From: Lentilitoribacter sp. Alg239-R112
GTDB taxonomy: Bacteria > Pseudomonadota > Alphaproteobacteria > Rhizobiales > Rhizobiaceae
Assembly (NCBI RefSeq): GCF_900537175.1
Contig: NZ_LS999833.1
Coordinates: 1,302,001 to 1,366,000, forward strand
Reading direction: 5' to 3'
Length of the DNA: 64,000 bases
The translations under genes were made by a program, and so were the position numbers. Shown in pieces: positions 1 through 7,780 of this stretch. The notes below the pieces were generated by a model, which saw only the letters and a list, made by a program, of their open reading frames with translations, made no database searches and was not told the DNA's origin. Each line of letters starts with the position of its first letter. Positions within the stretch are counted from its first letter, which is position 1.

Positions 1-54
1 TATTCAAATCATCAACGGAGCGGAAACGCTTCAATAGATTGAAGGAATATAAAG

Positions 55-198
55 ATGAACATTCGTAAATCATACAAGAACTGGCGCGATTACCGCAGGA
101 CAGTGAACGAATTAAATTCCCTGTCATCTCGTGACCTAAATGATCTAGGCATACAGCGTAGTGAAATCACTACAGTTGCTCGCGCAGTCGTTAAGTAA
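55..198 (+). CDS. DUF1127 small protein, host gene of cuckoo RNA array
   Basis: This 47-residue basic protein has the DUF1127 (YjiS-like) pattern: an aromatic and arginine-rich N-terminus (YKNWRDYRRTVNEL), then LSSRDLNDLGIQRSEI and a short tail. GAAGGA lies 8 bases before the ATG. In Rhodobacter sphaeroides the matching protein (RSP_6037, CcaF1) is an RNA-binding factor linked to sRNA maturation and RNA turnover, and its 3' UTR yields the CcsR sRNAs. Here the stop codon is likewise followed at once by hairpins with CCTCCTCCC loops, so the ORF and the RNAs are probably one transcript. The promoter is cut by the window edge, so RpoH control, known in Rhodobacter, cannot be tested. Family assignment is from sequence pattern. 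RNA binding here is inference. Confidence 0.85.
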   Translation: MNIRKSYKNWRDYRRTVNELNSLSSRDLNDLGIQRSEITTVARAVVK

Positions 199-203
199 TT
201 AAA

Positions 204-246
204 ATTTCGGATCGGTATTCTCCTCCCAATTGAGCCGGTTCGAATT
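204..246 (+). ncRNA. Cuckoo hairpin 1 (least regular)
   Basis: The arms at 204-216 and 234-246 pair over 12 positions with one T-T mismatch and three G-T wobbles. A short inner ATT/AAT helix presents CTCCTCCC (220-227). The motif lacks the first C of the full CCTCCTCCC. It begins six bases after the DUF1127 stop codon. Confidence 0.7.
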
Positions 247-278
247 AGCTGACATATTTCTTCCTCCCATGTCAGCTA
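246..278 (+). ncRNA. Cuckoo hairpin 2
   Basis: A perfect 9 bp stem, AGCTGACAT with ATGTCAGCT (247-255 and 269-277), closes a 13-base loop containing CTTCCTCCC. This is the only loop missing one CCT unit, so it is a shortened variant of the motif. Confidence 0.8.
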
Positions 279-280
279 TT

Positions 281-325
281 TGATAAAGCGCCCACCTATC
301 CTCCTCCCAAGGTGGGCGCTGATCA
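281..325 (+). ncRNA. Cuckoo hairpin 3
   Basis: A perfect 11 bp GC-rich stem, AGCGCCCACCT with AGGTGGGCGCT (287-297 and 310-320), closes the 12-base loop ATCCTCCTCCCA. A flanking TGAT/ATCA helix can extend it across a small internal loop. Confidence 0.88.
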
Positions 326-334
326 AAACATAGA

Positions 335-371
335 ATTCAAGCAGCACATCCTCCTCCCAGTGCTGCTGAAT
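335..371 (+). ncRNA. Cuckoo hairpin 4
   Basis: The 7 bp stem GCAGCAC with GTGCTGC (341-347 and 360-366) closes the same 12-base loop as hairpins 3 and 5. Outer TTC/GAA pairing extends it past a one-base bulge. Confidence 0.85.
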
Positions 372-375
372 AGAT

Positions 376-404
376 CGGCAAACATCCTCCTCCCAGTTTG
401 TCCG
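376..404 (+). ncRNA. Cuckoo hairpin 5
   Basis: GGCAAAC (377-383) pairs with GTTTGTC (396-402) through 7 pairs including one G-T wobble. The loop is the identical 12-base sequence ATCCTCCTCCCA. It has the weakest stem of the three identical-loop hairpins. Confidence 0.8.
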
Positions 405-414
405 TTCGAAATAG

Positions 415-459
415 ATAACACTCGCTGCACCTCCTCCCGCAGCGAGTGTTATTCTTTTT
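415..459 (+). terminator. Cuckoo hairpin 6, intrinsic terminator of the array
   Basis: A perfect 14 bp stem (415-428 with 439-452; core AACACTCGCTGC) closes the 10-base loop ACCTCCTCCC and is followed by TTCTTTTT. It therefore serves both as sixth motif-bearing hairpin and as Rho-independent terminator, isolating the unit from trmFO. Confidence 0.9.
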
Positions 460-526
460 GAGGGCCATTTTCTTCAGACACAAATTATCTCTTCACAGTC
501 ATATCAGCTTGGCTTAAAGAACAATT

Positions 527-1939
527 ATGACATCATCATCTCATAAACCTATTCACATCATAGGTGGCGGACTTGCAGGCAGCGAAGCTGCTTGGCAGAT
601 CGCATCTCGCGACATTCCTGTTATTCTCCATGAAATGCGCCCAAAGCGCGCGACAGAAGCACACAAGACCGAAGGCTTGGCAGAACTCGTATGTTCAAAC
701 TCATTCAGGTCTGACGACGCGGAAAATAATGCCGTTGGTGTTCTTCACGCAGAAATGCGTTTGGCCAACTCACTTATTATGAAATGCGCTGACGCAAACC
801 AAGTTCCCGCAGGTGGCGCACTTGCAGTTGATCGTGACGGATTTTCCCAAGCCGTTACCGCCGAATTGGAGGCACACCCGCTAATAACTATTGAACGCGA
901 AGAAGTGGCCGGCCTTCCACCCCAAGAATGGGATCTTTCAATCGTCGCAACAGGTCCTCTCACAGCACCTGATTTAGCAAATTCAATTATTGAGCAAACT
1001 CAAAGTGATGCTCTAGCCTTTTTTGATGCCATTGCACCGATTATACACACAGATAGCATCGATATGGATATCTGCTGGTTCCAATCTCGCTATGATAAGA
1101 TAGGACCTGGCGGCACAGGCAAAGATTACATCAACTGCCCAATGAATGAAGATCAGTATAACGCATTTATTGATGGCCTCATTGAAGGTGATTCGACTGA
1201 ATTTAAGGAATGGGAAGGCACGCCATATTTTGATGGATGCCTACCAATTGAAGTCATGGCCGAGCGTGGCCGCGAAACCCTACGCCACGGTCCAATGAAA
1301 CCAAGAGGGCTGACGAACGCGCATGATCCTGAACACAAACCATATGCAGTTGTGCAACTTCGCCAAGATAATGCGCTTGGAACCTTATATAATATGGTCG
1401 GCTTTCAAACTAAATTGAAATATGGCGCACAAGCGGATATTTTTCGCATGATTCCAGGCCTCCAAAATGCCGAATTCGCAAGATTGGGCGGTCTACATCG
1501 CAATACATATCTTGATTCGCCGAAGCTGCTAGACCCGACACTTCAGCTACACTCGCGAAAGGGATTACGTTTTGCGGGCCAAATCACCGGATGTGAAGGC
1601 TATGTTGAAAGTGCAGCAATTGGTTTGCTTACGGGCCGCTTTGCTTCTGCCGATCGACTGGGACAACCAACTGATCTACCTCCAACAACATCAGCATTCG
1701 GAGCGCTCTTAAATCATATTACAGGTGGGCATCTAAGCTCAGATGCTGAAAAGGGCAAACGCTCTTTCCAACCTATGAACGTAAATCTCGGGCTTTTCCC
1801 GCCACTAGCTGAAGAAGATATTCTCGCAAAACCGGAAGGCGCACGCTGGAAGAAAAAAGAAAAACGGGCTGCAAAAAAGCAAGGGCTTTGCGCGCGCGCG
1901 TTAAAAGATTGTGCAACTTGGTTAGAAAACAGCTGCTAA
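527..1939 (+). CDS. trmFO: Methylenetetrahydrofolate-tRNA-(uracil-5-)-methyltransferase TrmFO
   Basis: TrmFO makes 5-methyluridine at position 54 of tRNA, using methylenetetrahydrofolate as carbon donor and FADH2 as reductant. The 470-residue product has the FAD dinucleotide fold at its start ([12 protein letters not shown]), the early Cys-containing family segment [11 protein letters not shown], and the C-terminal [19 protein letters not shown] motif typical of TrmFO/GidA-like flavoproteins. The length is normal. It lies 67 bases after the sRNA terminator and is probably transcribed alone. The facing gene begins its stop 9 bases downstream, leaving no room for a separate terminator. Confidence 0.96.
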   Translation: MTSSSHKPIHIIGGGLAGSEAAWQIASRDIPVILHEMRPKRATEAHKTEGLAELVCSNSFRSDDAENNAVGVLHAEMRLANSLIMKCADANQVPAGGALAVDRDGFSQAVTAELEAHPLITIEREEVAGLPPQEWDLSIVATGPLTAPDLANSIIEQTQSDALAFFDAIAPIIHTDSIDMDICWFQSRYDKIGPGGTGKDYINCPMNEDQYNAFIDGLIEGDSTEFKEWEGTPYFDGCLPIEVMAERGRETLRHGPMKPRGLTNAHDPEHKPYAVVQLRQDNALGTLYNMVGFQTKLKYGAQADIFRMIPGLQNAEFARLGGLHRNTYLDSPKLLDPTLQLHSRKGLRFAGQITGCEGYVESAAIGLLTGRFASADRLGQPTDLPPTTSAFGALLNHITGGHLSSDAEKGKRSFQPMNVNLGLFPPLAEEDILAKPEGARWKKKEKRAAKKQGLCARALKDCATWLENSC

Positions 1940-1948
1940 TCGCAATTA

Positions 1949-2392
1949 TCAAACATTATCTTTGGTCTCGGCCATCTTGAGACCAAAGCTGCCGCAGATC
2001 CAAAGCGATACTTCTGCCGCATCTTGAGGTTCCAAGAATTCGTAAACACCGCCGATAGCACTGCCTTCCTCAAAATTGAGAATAAGTCCCGCCCCATCGT
2101 CGGTTAAACTAACTCCAATTTCGCCAGGTTGGATAAGGCGAACAACGTAAGTTTTGCCGACAACTTGTGTCAGGCCAGTTTTACCGTCAGCCAGCCGCAT
2201 GAATGTGGTGCGACCTTCCTTATCCATCAGCACAGAGCGCACAGCCTCATCAGGGAAAACATTCCCAAATTCCACAATAGCTTCGCCCGGGTCTCGCACG
2301 CTTACAGCCTTAGGGTGACGCATAATGCGTAGCGTCAATAAACATATCGCTATGATTGTTGCTAAGAAAATATAGTTAGCTGTATTTTCCAA
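1949..2392 (-). CDS. Membrane-anchored protein of unknown function
   Basis: A 147-residue protein with one N-terminal membrane segment (about residues 6-21, NYIFLATIIAICLLTL) and a soluble, probably beta-rich, remainder. I do not recognise a named domain. It is the last gene of a minus-strand run with the NDUFAF6-like gene (30 bases upstream), the NDUFAF3-like gene, secDF and yajC. A single-pass inner-membrane protein at the end of an insertion/assembly operon could be an accessory factor, but that rests only on position. Confidence 0.75.
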   Translation of the reverse strand: MENTANYIFLATIIAICLLTLRIMRHPKAVSVRDPGEAIVEFGNVFPDEAVRSVLMDKEGRTTFMRLADGKTGLTQVVGKTYVVRLIQPGEIGVSLTDDGAGLILNFEEGSAIGGVYEFLEPQDAAEVSLWICGSFGLKMAETKDNV

Positions 2393-2422
2393 AAGTATAT
2401 TCCAAAATTCAATTTACTTCAC

Positions 2423-3277
2423 TTAGAAGATGCCTCGTCGTGAGGTGCGCCACAAGTCCCATTGGTTCTTCAAACCAGACGGCGCGCAACTTTCAACGAG
2501 ACATCGGGCACCGAACTTAGAAGCACGTTTGAAAATACTATCACAATTTGCCATCCGCAAAAACGCATCGCTCAGTACAGGAGAGATATCTCGTGCATAT
2601 TCTCTTGCTTTGCGTAAGTGATTCTCTCCATAAGATGCAAACTCGCGAATCACTTCTGCATTCCTAGCTTCATCTACCCCTTTAAGAAAGCTCTCACGAT
2701 CAAGGCCGGTTTCATTCAGTAATTCCAAGGGAATGTAAAGTTGCCCGCGCGCGCGGTGATCTGCTAGTCGTAACAAATGAGTAGCGACAGAATACGCAAC
2801 ACCAGCATGACCGGAGGTGCTCGCCGCAAATTTAGCATGTTCAGACGATATGATTTGGCAGGATAGCTGCATCAAAATGGATGCAGTCTCACCACAATAA
2901 CCTTCATATGTAGCAAAGTCCGGCATCGGATCATCATAAAGATCAAATATTCTTGCTCGGCAATATCCATCAAAACTGACGCGGTTTAGATCGTACCGCT
3001 CTATAACCTGATTTAGCGCATTAGAAAGCGGGTTGGCCGAAGCTTCGTCTTTTCGTGCATATTCAGCTGTCACTTCACGCCACCATTGTAATCGGATTTC
3101 GCCGGGTAATGGCTCGCGAATCATATCGCGAATACGAGAAACTTCTGCATGAAATGCATACAAAACAGCAATCGGCAGTCGATGCGGGTCCCCCATCAAC
3201 AAGCATGCAAGGTAGCTTGACCTGTCGAAGTTCTTTAAGTTTTCTGAGATAAGTTGATCATCAATATCCATATGCAT
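2423..3277 (-). CDS. Squalene/phytoene synthase-family protein, NDUFAF6-like
   Basis: The 284-residue product has the all-helical isoprenoid-synthase-like fold signature: YAFHAEVSRIRD (residues 40-51), LQWWREVTAEY, and LADHRARGQLYIPLELL. The first aspartate-rich motif of true phytoene synthases (DDxxD type) is reduced to a single Asp, so catalysis on prenyl diphosphates is unlikely. The pattern instead resembles mitochondrial NDUFAF6, a complex I assembly factor in which the same motif is lost. The next gene upstream is an NDUFAF3-like gene, 6 bases away, which supports that reading. A second ATG lies at 3271. Non-enzymatic function is inference. Confidence 0.82.
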   Translation of the reverse strand: MHMDIDDQLISENLKNFDRSSYLACLLMGDPHRLPIAVLYAFHAEVSRIRDMIREPLPGEIRLQWWREVTAEYARKDEASANPLSNALNQVIERYDLNRVSFDGYCRARIFDLYDDPMPDFATYEGYCGETASILMQLSCQIISSEHAKFAASTSGHAGVAYSVATHLLRLADHRARGQLYIPLELLNETGLDRESFLKGVDEARNAEVIREFASYGENHLRKAREYARDISPVLSDAFLRMANCDSIFKRASKFGARCLVESCAPSGLKNQWDLWRTSRRGIF

Positions 3278-3283
3278 GATGAC

Positions 3284-3697
3284 TTAAACCACTATAAATG
3301 CTGCGCCTACGGCTCGCTGCTCCGCGAGCAGTACATTATATGTTCGAACCGCAGCTCCAGTGCTCATTGGATCACTCGAAATTGCGCGAGATTTAAACGC
3401 TTCTTTCAGCTCCAATGGTAACATTTTAATATCTAGCCCCGTACCTACGAGAAAAACCTCAAGATCAGAGGCTTCTCCCCAGACTTTGGAAAACAAGTTA
3501 GCGGTTAATTCAGTACCTTGCTCAACATTCCAGCCATAAATTCCAGATGGTAAGCATAACAACGAACCACGATGAGACATATCGGCAAAACGAAACCCAC
3601 CATTACCGTAGGCATCAATTGGCGCCCGCCCTGGAAAATGAGCCTCATTCATTTTAAGGCTCACATCGGGTATTTGCTGATCGCCAGCTTCACTCAC
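3284..3697 (-). CDS. Mth938-like (DUF498) protein, NDUFAF3-like
   Basis: The 137 residues match the Mth938-like fold: YGNGGFRFADMSHRGSLLCLPSGI, then the conserved FLVGTG segment and STGAAVRTYNVLLAE near the end. The family includes human NDUFAF3, an early complex I assembly factor. The start is GTG and overlaps the secDF stop as GTGA, indicating translational coupling. Bacterial members commonly sit with secDF and yajC, as here. A link to insertion or assembly of NADH dehydrogenase is established for the mitochondrial protein and inferred for this one. Confidence 0.88.
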   Translation of the reverse strand: MSEAGDQQIPDVSLKMNEAHFPGRAPIDAYGNGGFRFADMSHRGSLLCLPSGIYGWNVEQGTELTANLFSKVWGEASDLEVFLVGTGLDIKMLPLELKEAFKSRAISSDPMSTGAAVRTYNVLLAEQRAVGAAFIVV

Positions 3698-6270
3698 GTA
3701 TCAAATTGCACAGGAAGTGTGCCCTCTGTCTCATCCTTCTTCTTTACTTTGTCATCCAATCCTTTACGGAAATCTTCTGGGCGCAATTTAAACAAGATCA
3801 GAATCGGCGCTGCGATAAAGGTTGATGAGTATGTGCCGACAATAACACCAAAGATCATGGCGAATGTGAATGATTGGATCACCTCACCACCAAACAGGAA
3901 CAATGCAAGAAGAGCAAGCAATGTCGTTACAGACGTAAGCATTGTACGCGAGAGCATTTGATTAACTGAAAGATCAAGCAACGCATCAAGCGGCTTCTTT
4001 TTGTATCGCCTTAGATTTTCTCGAACACGGTCATAAACCACCACGGTATCGTTAAGCGAATAACCAACAATGGTCAGTACCGCCGCGACACTTGAAAGGT
4101 TGAACTCAACACCCGACAATACAAATATACCTATCGTAAGCAATACATCATGGAAAGTCGCGACGACAGCACCAATTGCAAACTGCCATTCAAAACGAAG
4201 CCAAATATAGATCAGGATCGCAAACAAAGCGCCACCAACTGCTAGCGCACCTGCTGTTGCAAGTTCTGATGATACAGTTGGACCCACAACCTCGACACGT
4301 CTAAATTCATATTCACTGTCAAGTTCAGCGCGAACGAGTGTTACAACATTTTGCTCTGAACTCTCACTACCATCTTGGGCTTGAACCCGAATAAGAACTT
4401 CTTCGGGCGAGCCAAATTCTTGAACTTGAACATCGCCTAAATTTAATTCCGACATACGTGTACGAAGATCACCCAAGTCTGCGGGCCCATCTTGTGAACG
4501 AACCTCAATTATGGAGCCACCTTTAAAATCAATGCCGTAGTTCATATCAATAGTGAAGAACAATGCAACAGAGGCAACCGCCGCAAAGACAGACGCAATA
4601 AACGCGGCATTCCGAAGCTTCATAAATTTAAAATTAAATTCGCTCGGTAACATACCCATTAAGCCATCAGGCAGAGCTTTGGGACGGCGACGCTTAAACC
4701 AGAACGCCATCATCCAACGTGTTAGGGTAAATGCCGAGAAGACAGTTGTTATAATACCAATTGTTAAAGTAACCGCAAAGCCCTTAACAGGGCCAGTACC
4801 GACGAAGAACAGAATTGCAGCTGCGATCAGCGTTGTAATATTAGCATCTAAAATTGTCGTTAGCGCGCGCGCAAAACCAGCTTCGATTGCCTGAACTAGG
4901 TTTCGCCCTGCCCGAGCTTCTTCCCGAATACGTTCATAAATCAGAACATTGGAGTCAACCGCCATACCGACGGTTAGAACGATACCCGCAATACCTGGCA
5001 GCGTAAGCGTCGCGCCAAACAGCGTCAAAATCGCCATAATCATCACAATATTCGCAATCAAGGCTATATTGGCAACAATTCCAAGCACGCCATAGGCAAG
5101 AATCATAAATACGACAACCAAAACAGCGCCGATTATGCCAGCAACTTTACCTGCTGCAATAGAATCTGCTCCAAGGCTTGGACCAACTGTTCGCTCTTCA
5201 ATGATTGTGAGCGTCGCAGGCAATGCACCCGCACGCAACAGAATCGCAAGATTATTGGCTTCTTCAACAGTAAAGTTACCAGAGATCTGTCCTGAGCCAC
5301 CCAAAATTGGTTCATTAATACGTGGTGCGGAAATAACCTGATCATCAAGTACAATTGCAAATGGAAGGCCAACATTTTGTTGTGTTGCCTGCCCAAAACG
5401 CTGAGCACCCTTGGTGTCAAAACGGAATGTAACAATGGGTTCATTGGTTTGTTGATCAAAACCAGCTTGCGCATCAACCAGATTTTCGCCAGCAACCAAA
5501 ACGCTTCTTTGAATAAGGTAAGAACCTTCTGCTTCGTTTGATGCAGGCAAAATCTCAGATGTAGCAGGTGGTCGACCGTTTATAGCCTCTTGAACGGGCA
5601 TTGACGTATCAACCATGCGAAATGTGAGTTTCGCTGTTGTTTTAAGTATTTCCTTTAGCTGTTGAGGGTCCTCAAGCCCAGGGACTTGAACCAGCAAGCG
5701 ATCGCTGCCTTGGCGCTGAATTGTTGGTTCTGTTGTTCCCAACTCATCAACACGACGTCTGACAACCTCAATTGATTGCGCAACAGCAGCTGAAACACGA
5801 TAATCAATACCAGCTTCTGATAAAGAGAACCGCAGTAACCCTTCTTGAGGTTCCTCACGCGTAATCTCTACAATAGTACCGCCACCGAGCAATCCACCAT
5901 CAACCGGTACCAGAAGTTCGTCTAAAATATCCTTAGCCTGCTCGATTTCATCATTATTGCGAATGCGAACCTGTACAGCTTGTCCAGCAGCAGAAAGCCC
6001 CGTGTAACCGATGCCCTCGGCCCTTAGAAGCCGTCTCACATCATCTCGTGTCGTCTGTATACGCTCTTCAATGATTTCGTTGCGCTCAAGGCGCAATAAC
6101 ATGTGCGAGCCACCTTGAAGATCAAGGCCAAGCGTTACCTGCCCTTTCGGCATAAAGTCTGGAAAATTTTTTAACGTATTCTCAGAAAGTAAATTTGGCA
6201 GAGCAACAACAGCGCTCATGAAAACGGCTAACCAAATAAGGGTTGTTTTCCAACGGGCAAAGTAAAGCAT
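3694..6270 (-). CDS. secDF: Fused protein translocase subunit SecDF
   Basis: One 858-residue chain joins SecD (about 1-520) and SecF (about 545-840). N-terminal membrane segment WLAVFMSAVVALPNL is followed by GLDLQGGSHMLL, the large periplasmic P1 region, and the SecD membrane block with GMAVDSNVLIYERIREE. SecF begins near YGIDFKGGSIIEVR and contains GYSLNDTVVVYDRVRE. SecDF uses the proton gradient to pull exported proteins out of SecYEG. It follows yajC by 61 bases and is coupled to the NDUFAF3-like gene. Fusion is normal in this group; many other bacteria have separate secD and secF. Confidence 0.97.
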   Translation of the reverse strand: MLYFARWKTTLIWLAVFMSAVVALPNLLSENTLKNFPDFMPKGQVTLGLDLQGGSHMLLRLERNEIIEERIQTTRDDVRRLLRAEGIGYTGLSAAGQAVQVRIRNNDEIEQAKDILDELLVPVDGGLLGGGTIVEITREEPQEGLLRFSLSEAGIDYRVSAAVAQSIEVVRRRVDELGTTEPTIQRQGSDRLLVQVPGLEDPQQLKEILKTTAKLTFRMVDTSMPVQEAINGRPPATSEILPASNEAEGSYLIQRSVLVAGENLVDAQAGFDQQTNEPIVTFRFDTKGAQRFGQATQQNVGLPFAIVLDDQVISAPRINEPILGGSGQISGNFTVEEANNLAILLRAGALPATLTIIEERTVGPSLGADSIAAGKVAGIIGAVLVVVFMILAYGVLGIVANIALIANIVMIMAILTLFGATLTLPGIAGIVLTVGMAVDSNVLIYERIREEARAGRNLVQAIEAGFARALTTILDANITTLIAAAILFFVGTGPVKGFAVTLTIGIITTVFSAFTLTRWMMAFWFKRRRPKALPDGLMGMLPSEFNFKFMKLRNAAFIASVFAAVASVALFFTIDMNYGIDFKGGSIIEVRSQDGPADLGDLRTRMSELNLGDVQVQEFGSPEEVLIRVQAQDGSESSEQNVVTLVRAELDSEYEFRRVEVVGPTVSSELATAGALAVGGALFAILIYIWLRFEWQFAIGAVVATFHDVLLTIGIFVLSGVEFNLSSVAAVLTIVGYSLNDTVVVYDRVRENLRRYKKKPLDALLDLSVNQMLSRTMLTSVTTLLALLALFLFGGEVIQSFTFAMIFGVIVGTYSSTFIAAPILILFKLRPEDFRKGLDDKVKKKDETEGTLPVQFDT

Positions 6271-6331
6271 ATATGTCTCGATAAGATATGTATGATCATA
6301 GCTTCCGAAGAAACTATGATCAATTTAAGGC

Positions 6332-6658
6332 CTATTCTTTTACAGGCTCGGATTTAGCGCGAACGTCCGCTAGTAGCGAACGCATAACACGCATTTTCGT
6401 ACCATCAGCAACTTCGATTTCAAGCTCGGCATCATCGACAACTTTAGATACTTTACCGATAATTCCACCGCCTGTAACAACCTGATCGCCACGACGAACA
6501 GCGCTCAACATTTCAGCACGTTTCTTTTGCTGATTGCGCTGTGGACGAATGATCAAAAAATACATTACAACAAAAATGAGAACGAATGGAATAATCGTAG
6601 CAACGATATCACCACCACCACCTGTGGCTGACTGAGCATAAGCTGGGGTTACAAACAT
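6332..6658 (-). CDS. yajC: Preprotein translocase subunit YajC
   Basis: A 108-residue single-span membrane protein. After a short leader-like start (MFVTPAYAQSATGGGGD) comes the membrane helix IIPFVLIFVVMYFLII and the hallmark RPQRNQQKKRAEML, then GDQVVTGGGIIGKVSKV. YajC joins SecDF and YidC at the holotranslocon. It is the first gene of the minus-strand yajC-secDF-NDUFAF3-NDUFAF6 run. The promoter should lie in the 190-base gap shared with the divergent DUF815 ATPase gene. Confidence 0.95.
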   Translation of the reverse strand: MFVTPAYAQSATGGGGDIVATIIPFVLIFVVMYFLIIRPQRNQQKKRAEMLSAVRRGDQVVTGGGIIGKVSKVVDDAELEIEVADGTKMRVMRSLLADVRAKSEPVKE

Positions 6659-6849
6659 AAAAAACTCCCTAATGGATGACCATTTTAAAATTAGAATTAG
6701 TTGAGCGGAATATAGTGTTCAAAAACGGGAATGCAACGACAAACCACTGCTTTTGCGTATCAAATATCAAACTCTAAGCAATATGAAGCCTGTGCTAACG
6801 CAAGTTTATTTGATAATCAACGTCTTCAAGGAAATTCGAGGCGTTAAAA

Positions 6850-7716
6850 ATGAACGAAACAACACTAAATAAAATCATGTCAGAACTAGAACTTCTGCGC
6901 AAAGCAGTTCAATCCATCGCTCCTAAGGCGAAAAAAGAAATCAATTTCCAATCAGCTGACTGTTTTGTCTGGTCGCCCACAAGTTCGTTTTTACAACCCG
7001 TAGCCGATCCAAATCGGATCAATATAGGCCTTATCAAGGGTGTTGATCACGTCCGTGATATCCTTATCGATAATACTGAACGTTTTGCGGATGGGCTTCC
7101 AGCAAACAATACACTGCTTTGGGGTGCTCGCGGCATGGGCAAATCATCATTGGTAAAATCAGTGCATGCGCACACAGCCGCAAACAGAAATGCAGAAATT
7201 AAGCTTATTGAGATTCATCGTGAAGATATTGATACGCTTCCTGAGCTATTAAACATTCTACGTGCTCAAGATACACGGTTCATATTGTTTTGCGATGACC
7301 TGTCATTTGATCATGACGATACATCCTATAAGTCTCTAAAAGCAGCACTAGATGGAGGAATTGAAGGCAGGCCGGATAATGTGATTTTTTACGCAACATC
7401 CAACCGCCGCCATCTACTCCCCCGCAACATGATGGAAAACGAGAGCTCTACCGCAATTAACCCGCACGAATCTGTCGAGGAAAAAGTATCGCTCTCTGAC
7501 CGTTTCGGACTATGGTTGGGTTTTCATAAATGCAATCAAGATGACTATTTATCAATGGTTTACGGTTATGCAGAGCATTTTAATCTTGAGATCGATAAAG
7601 ATAGTTTAAAAGCTCAATCATTGGAATGGGCGACCACCCGAGGATCTCGCTCTGGACGTGTCGCATGGCAATTCACGCAGGACTTGGCGGGGCGCCTTGG
7701 TAAAAAACTCTCATAA
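6850..7716 (+). CDS. DUF815-family AAA ATPase
   Basis: A 288-residue P-loop protein with Walker A LLWGARGMGKSSLVK (around residue 94), Walker B RFILFCDDLSF, an arginine-containing sensor stretch FYATSNRRHLLPR and the SDRFGLWLGF segment typical of DUF815. These ATPases are widespread but their substrate is not known. The gene is single, divergent from yajC, and closed by a strong hairpin. GAGG lies about 9 bases before the ATG. Confidence 0.87.
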   Translation: MNETTLNKIMSELELLRKAVQSIAPKAKKEINFQSADCFVWSPTSSFLQPVADPNRINIGLIKGVDHVRDILIDNTERFADGLPANNTLLWGARGMGKSSLVKSVHAHTAANRNAEIKLIEIHREDIDTLPELLNILRAQDTRFILFCDDLSFDHDDTSYKSLKAALDGGIEGRPDNVIFYATSNRRHLLPRNMMENESSTAINPHESVEEKVSLSDRFGLWLGFHKCNQDDYLSMVYGYAEHFNLEIDKDSLKAQSLEWATTRGSRSGRVAWQFTQDLAGRLGKKLS

Positions 7717-7719
7717 ATA

Positions 7720-7755
7720 ATGAAAAGGCCCGTCTACTTGAACGAGCCTTTTCAT
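7720..7755. terminator. Bidirectional terminator between DUF815 and LytM genes
   Basis: ATGAAAAGGC pairs with GCCTTTTCAT, with further CGT/ACG pairing inside, and is flanked by A-rich and T-rich tracts. The two flanking genes converge here, so it can serve both strands. Confidence 0.85.
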
Positions 7756-7780
7756 CTTATTTTCGCCTGGAGGGCGTCTT

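Larger units (their letters stand above)
204..459 (+). ncRNA. Six-hairpin cuckoo/CcsR-type sRNA array ending in a terminator
   Basis: Six consecutive stem-loops fill the space between the DUF1127 stop and trmFO. All loops expose a pyrimidine motif: CTCCTCCC, CTTCCTCCC, CCTCCTCCC three times inside an identical 12-base loop (ATCCTCCTCCCA), and CCTCCTCCC again in the terminator loop. Motif ends fall at 227, 268, 308, 358, 394 and 438, so spacing is 36-50 bases. The stems differ completely in sequence yet pair almost perfectly, a pattern that points to selection on structure plus loop. The motif is complementary to Shine-Dalgarno GGAGG. CcsR1-4 of Rhodobacter have the same layout and are cut from a DUF1127 transcript. 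Processing into separate sRNAs here is inferred. Confidence 0.88.

Noticed and set aside
220..438. Regular recurrence of CCTCCTCCC every 36-50 bases looks like a short CRISPR array.
   Set aside because: The repeated unit is only 7-12 bases, sits in hairpin loops, and the sequence between repeats forms the matching stem arms instead of unrelated spacers. No cas genes are near.
2423..3277. Carotenoid or hopanoid synthesis from the phytoene/squalene synthase homologue.
   Set aside because: The catalytic Asp motif is lost, and no other isoprenoid genes are near, whereas an NDUFAF3-like gene adjoins it.
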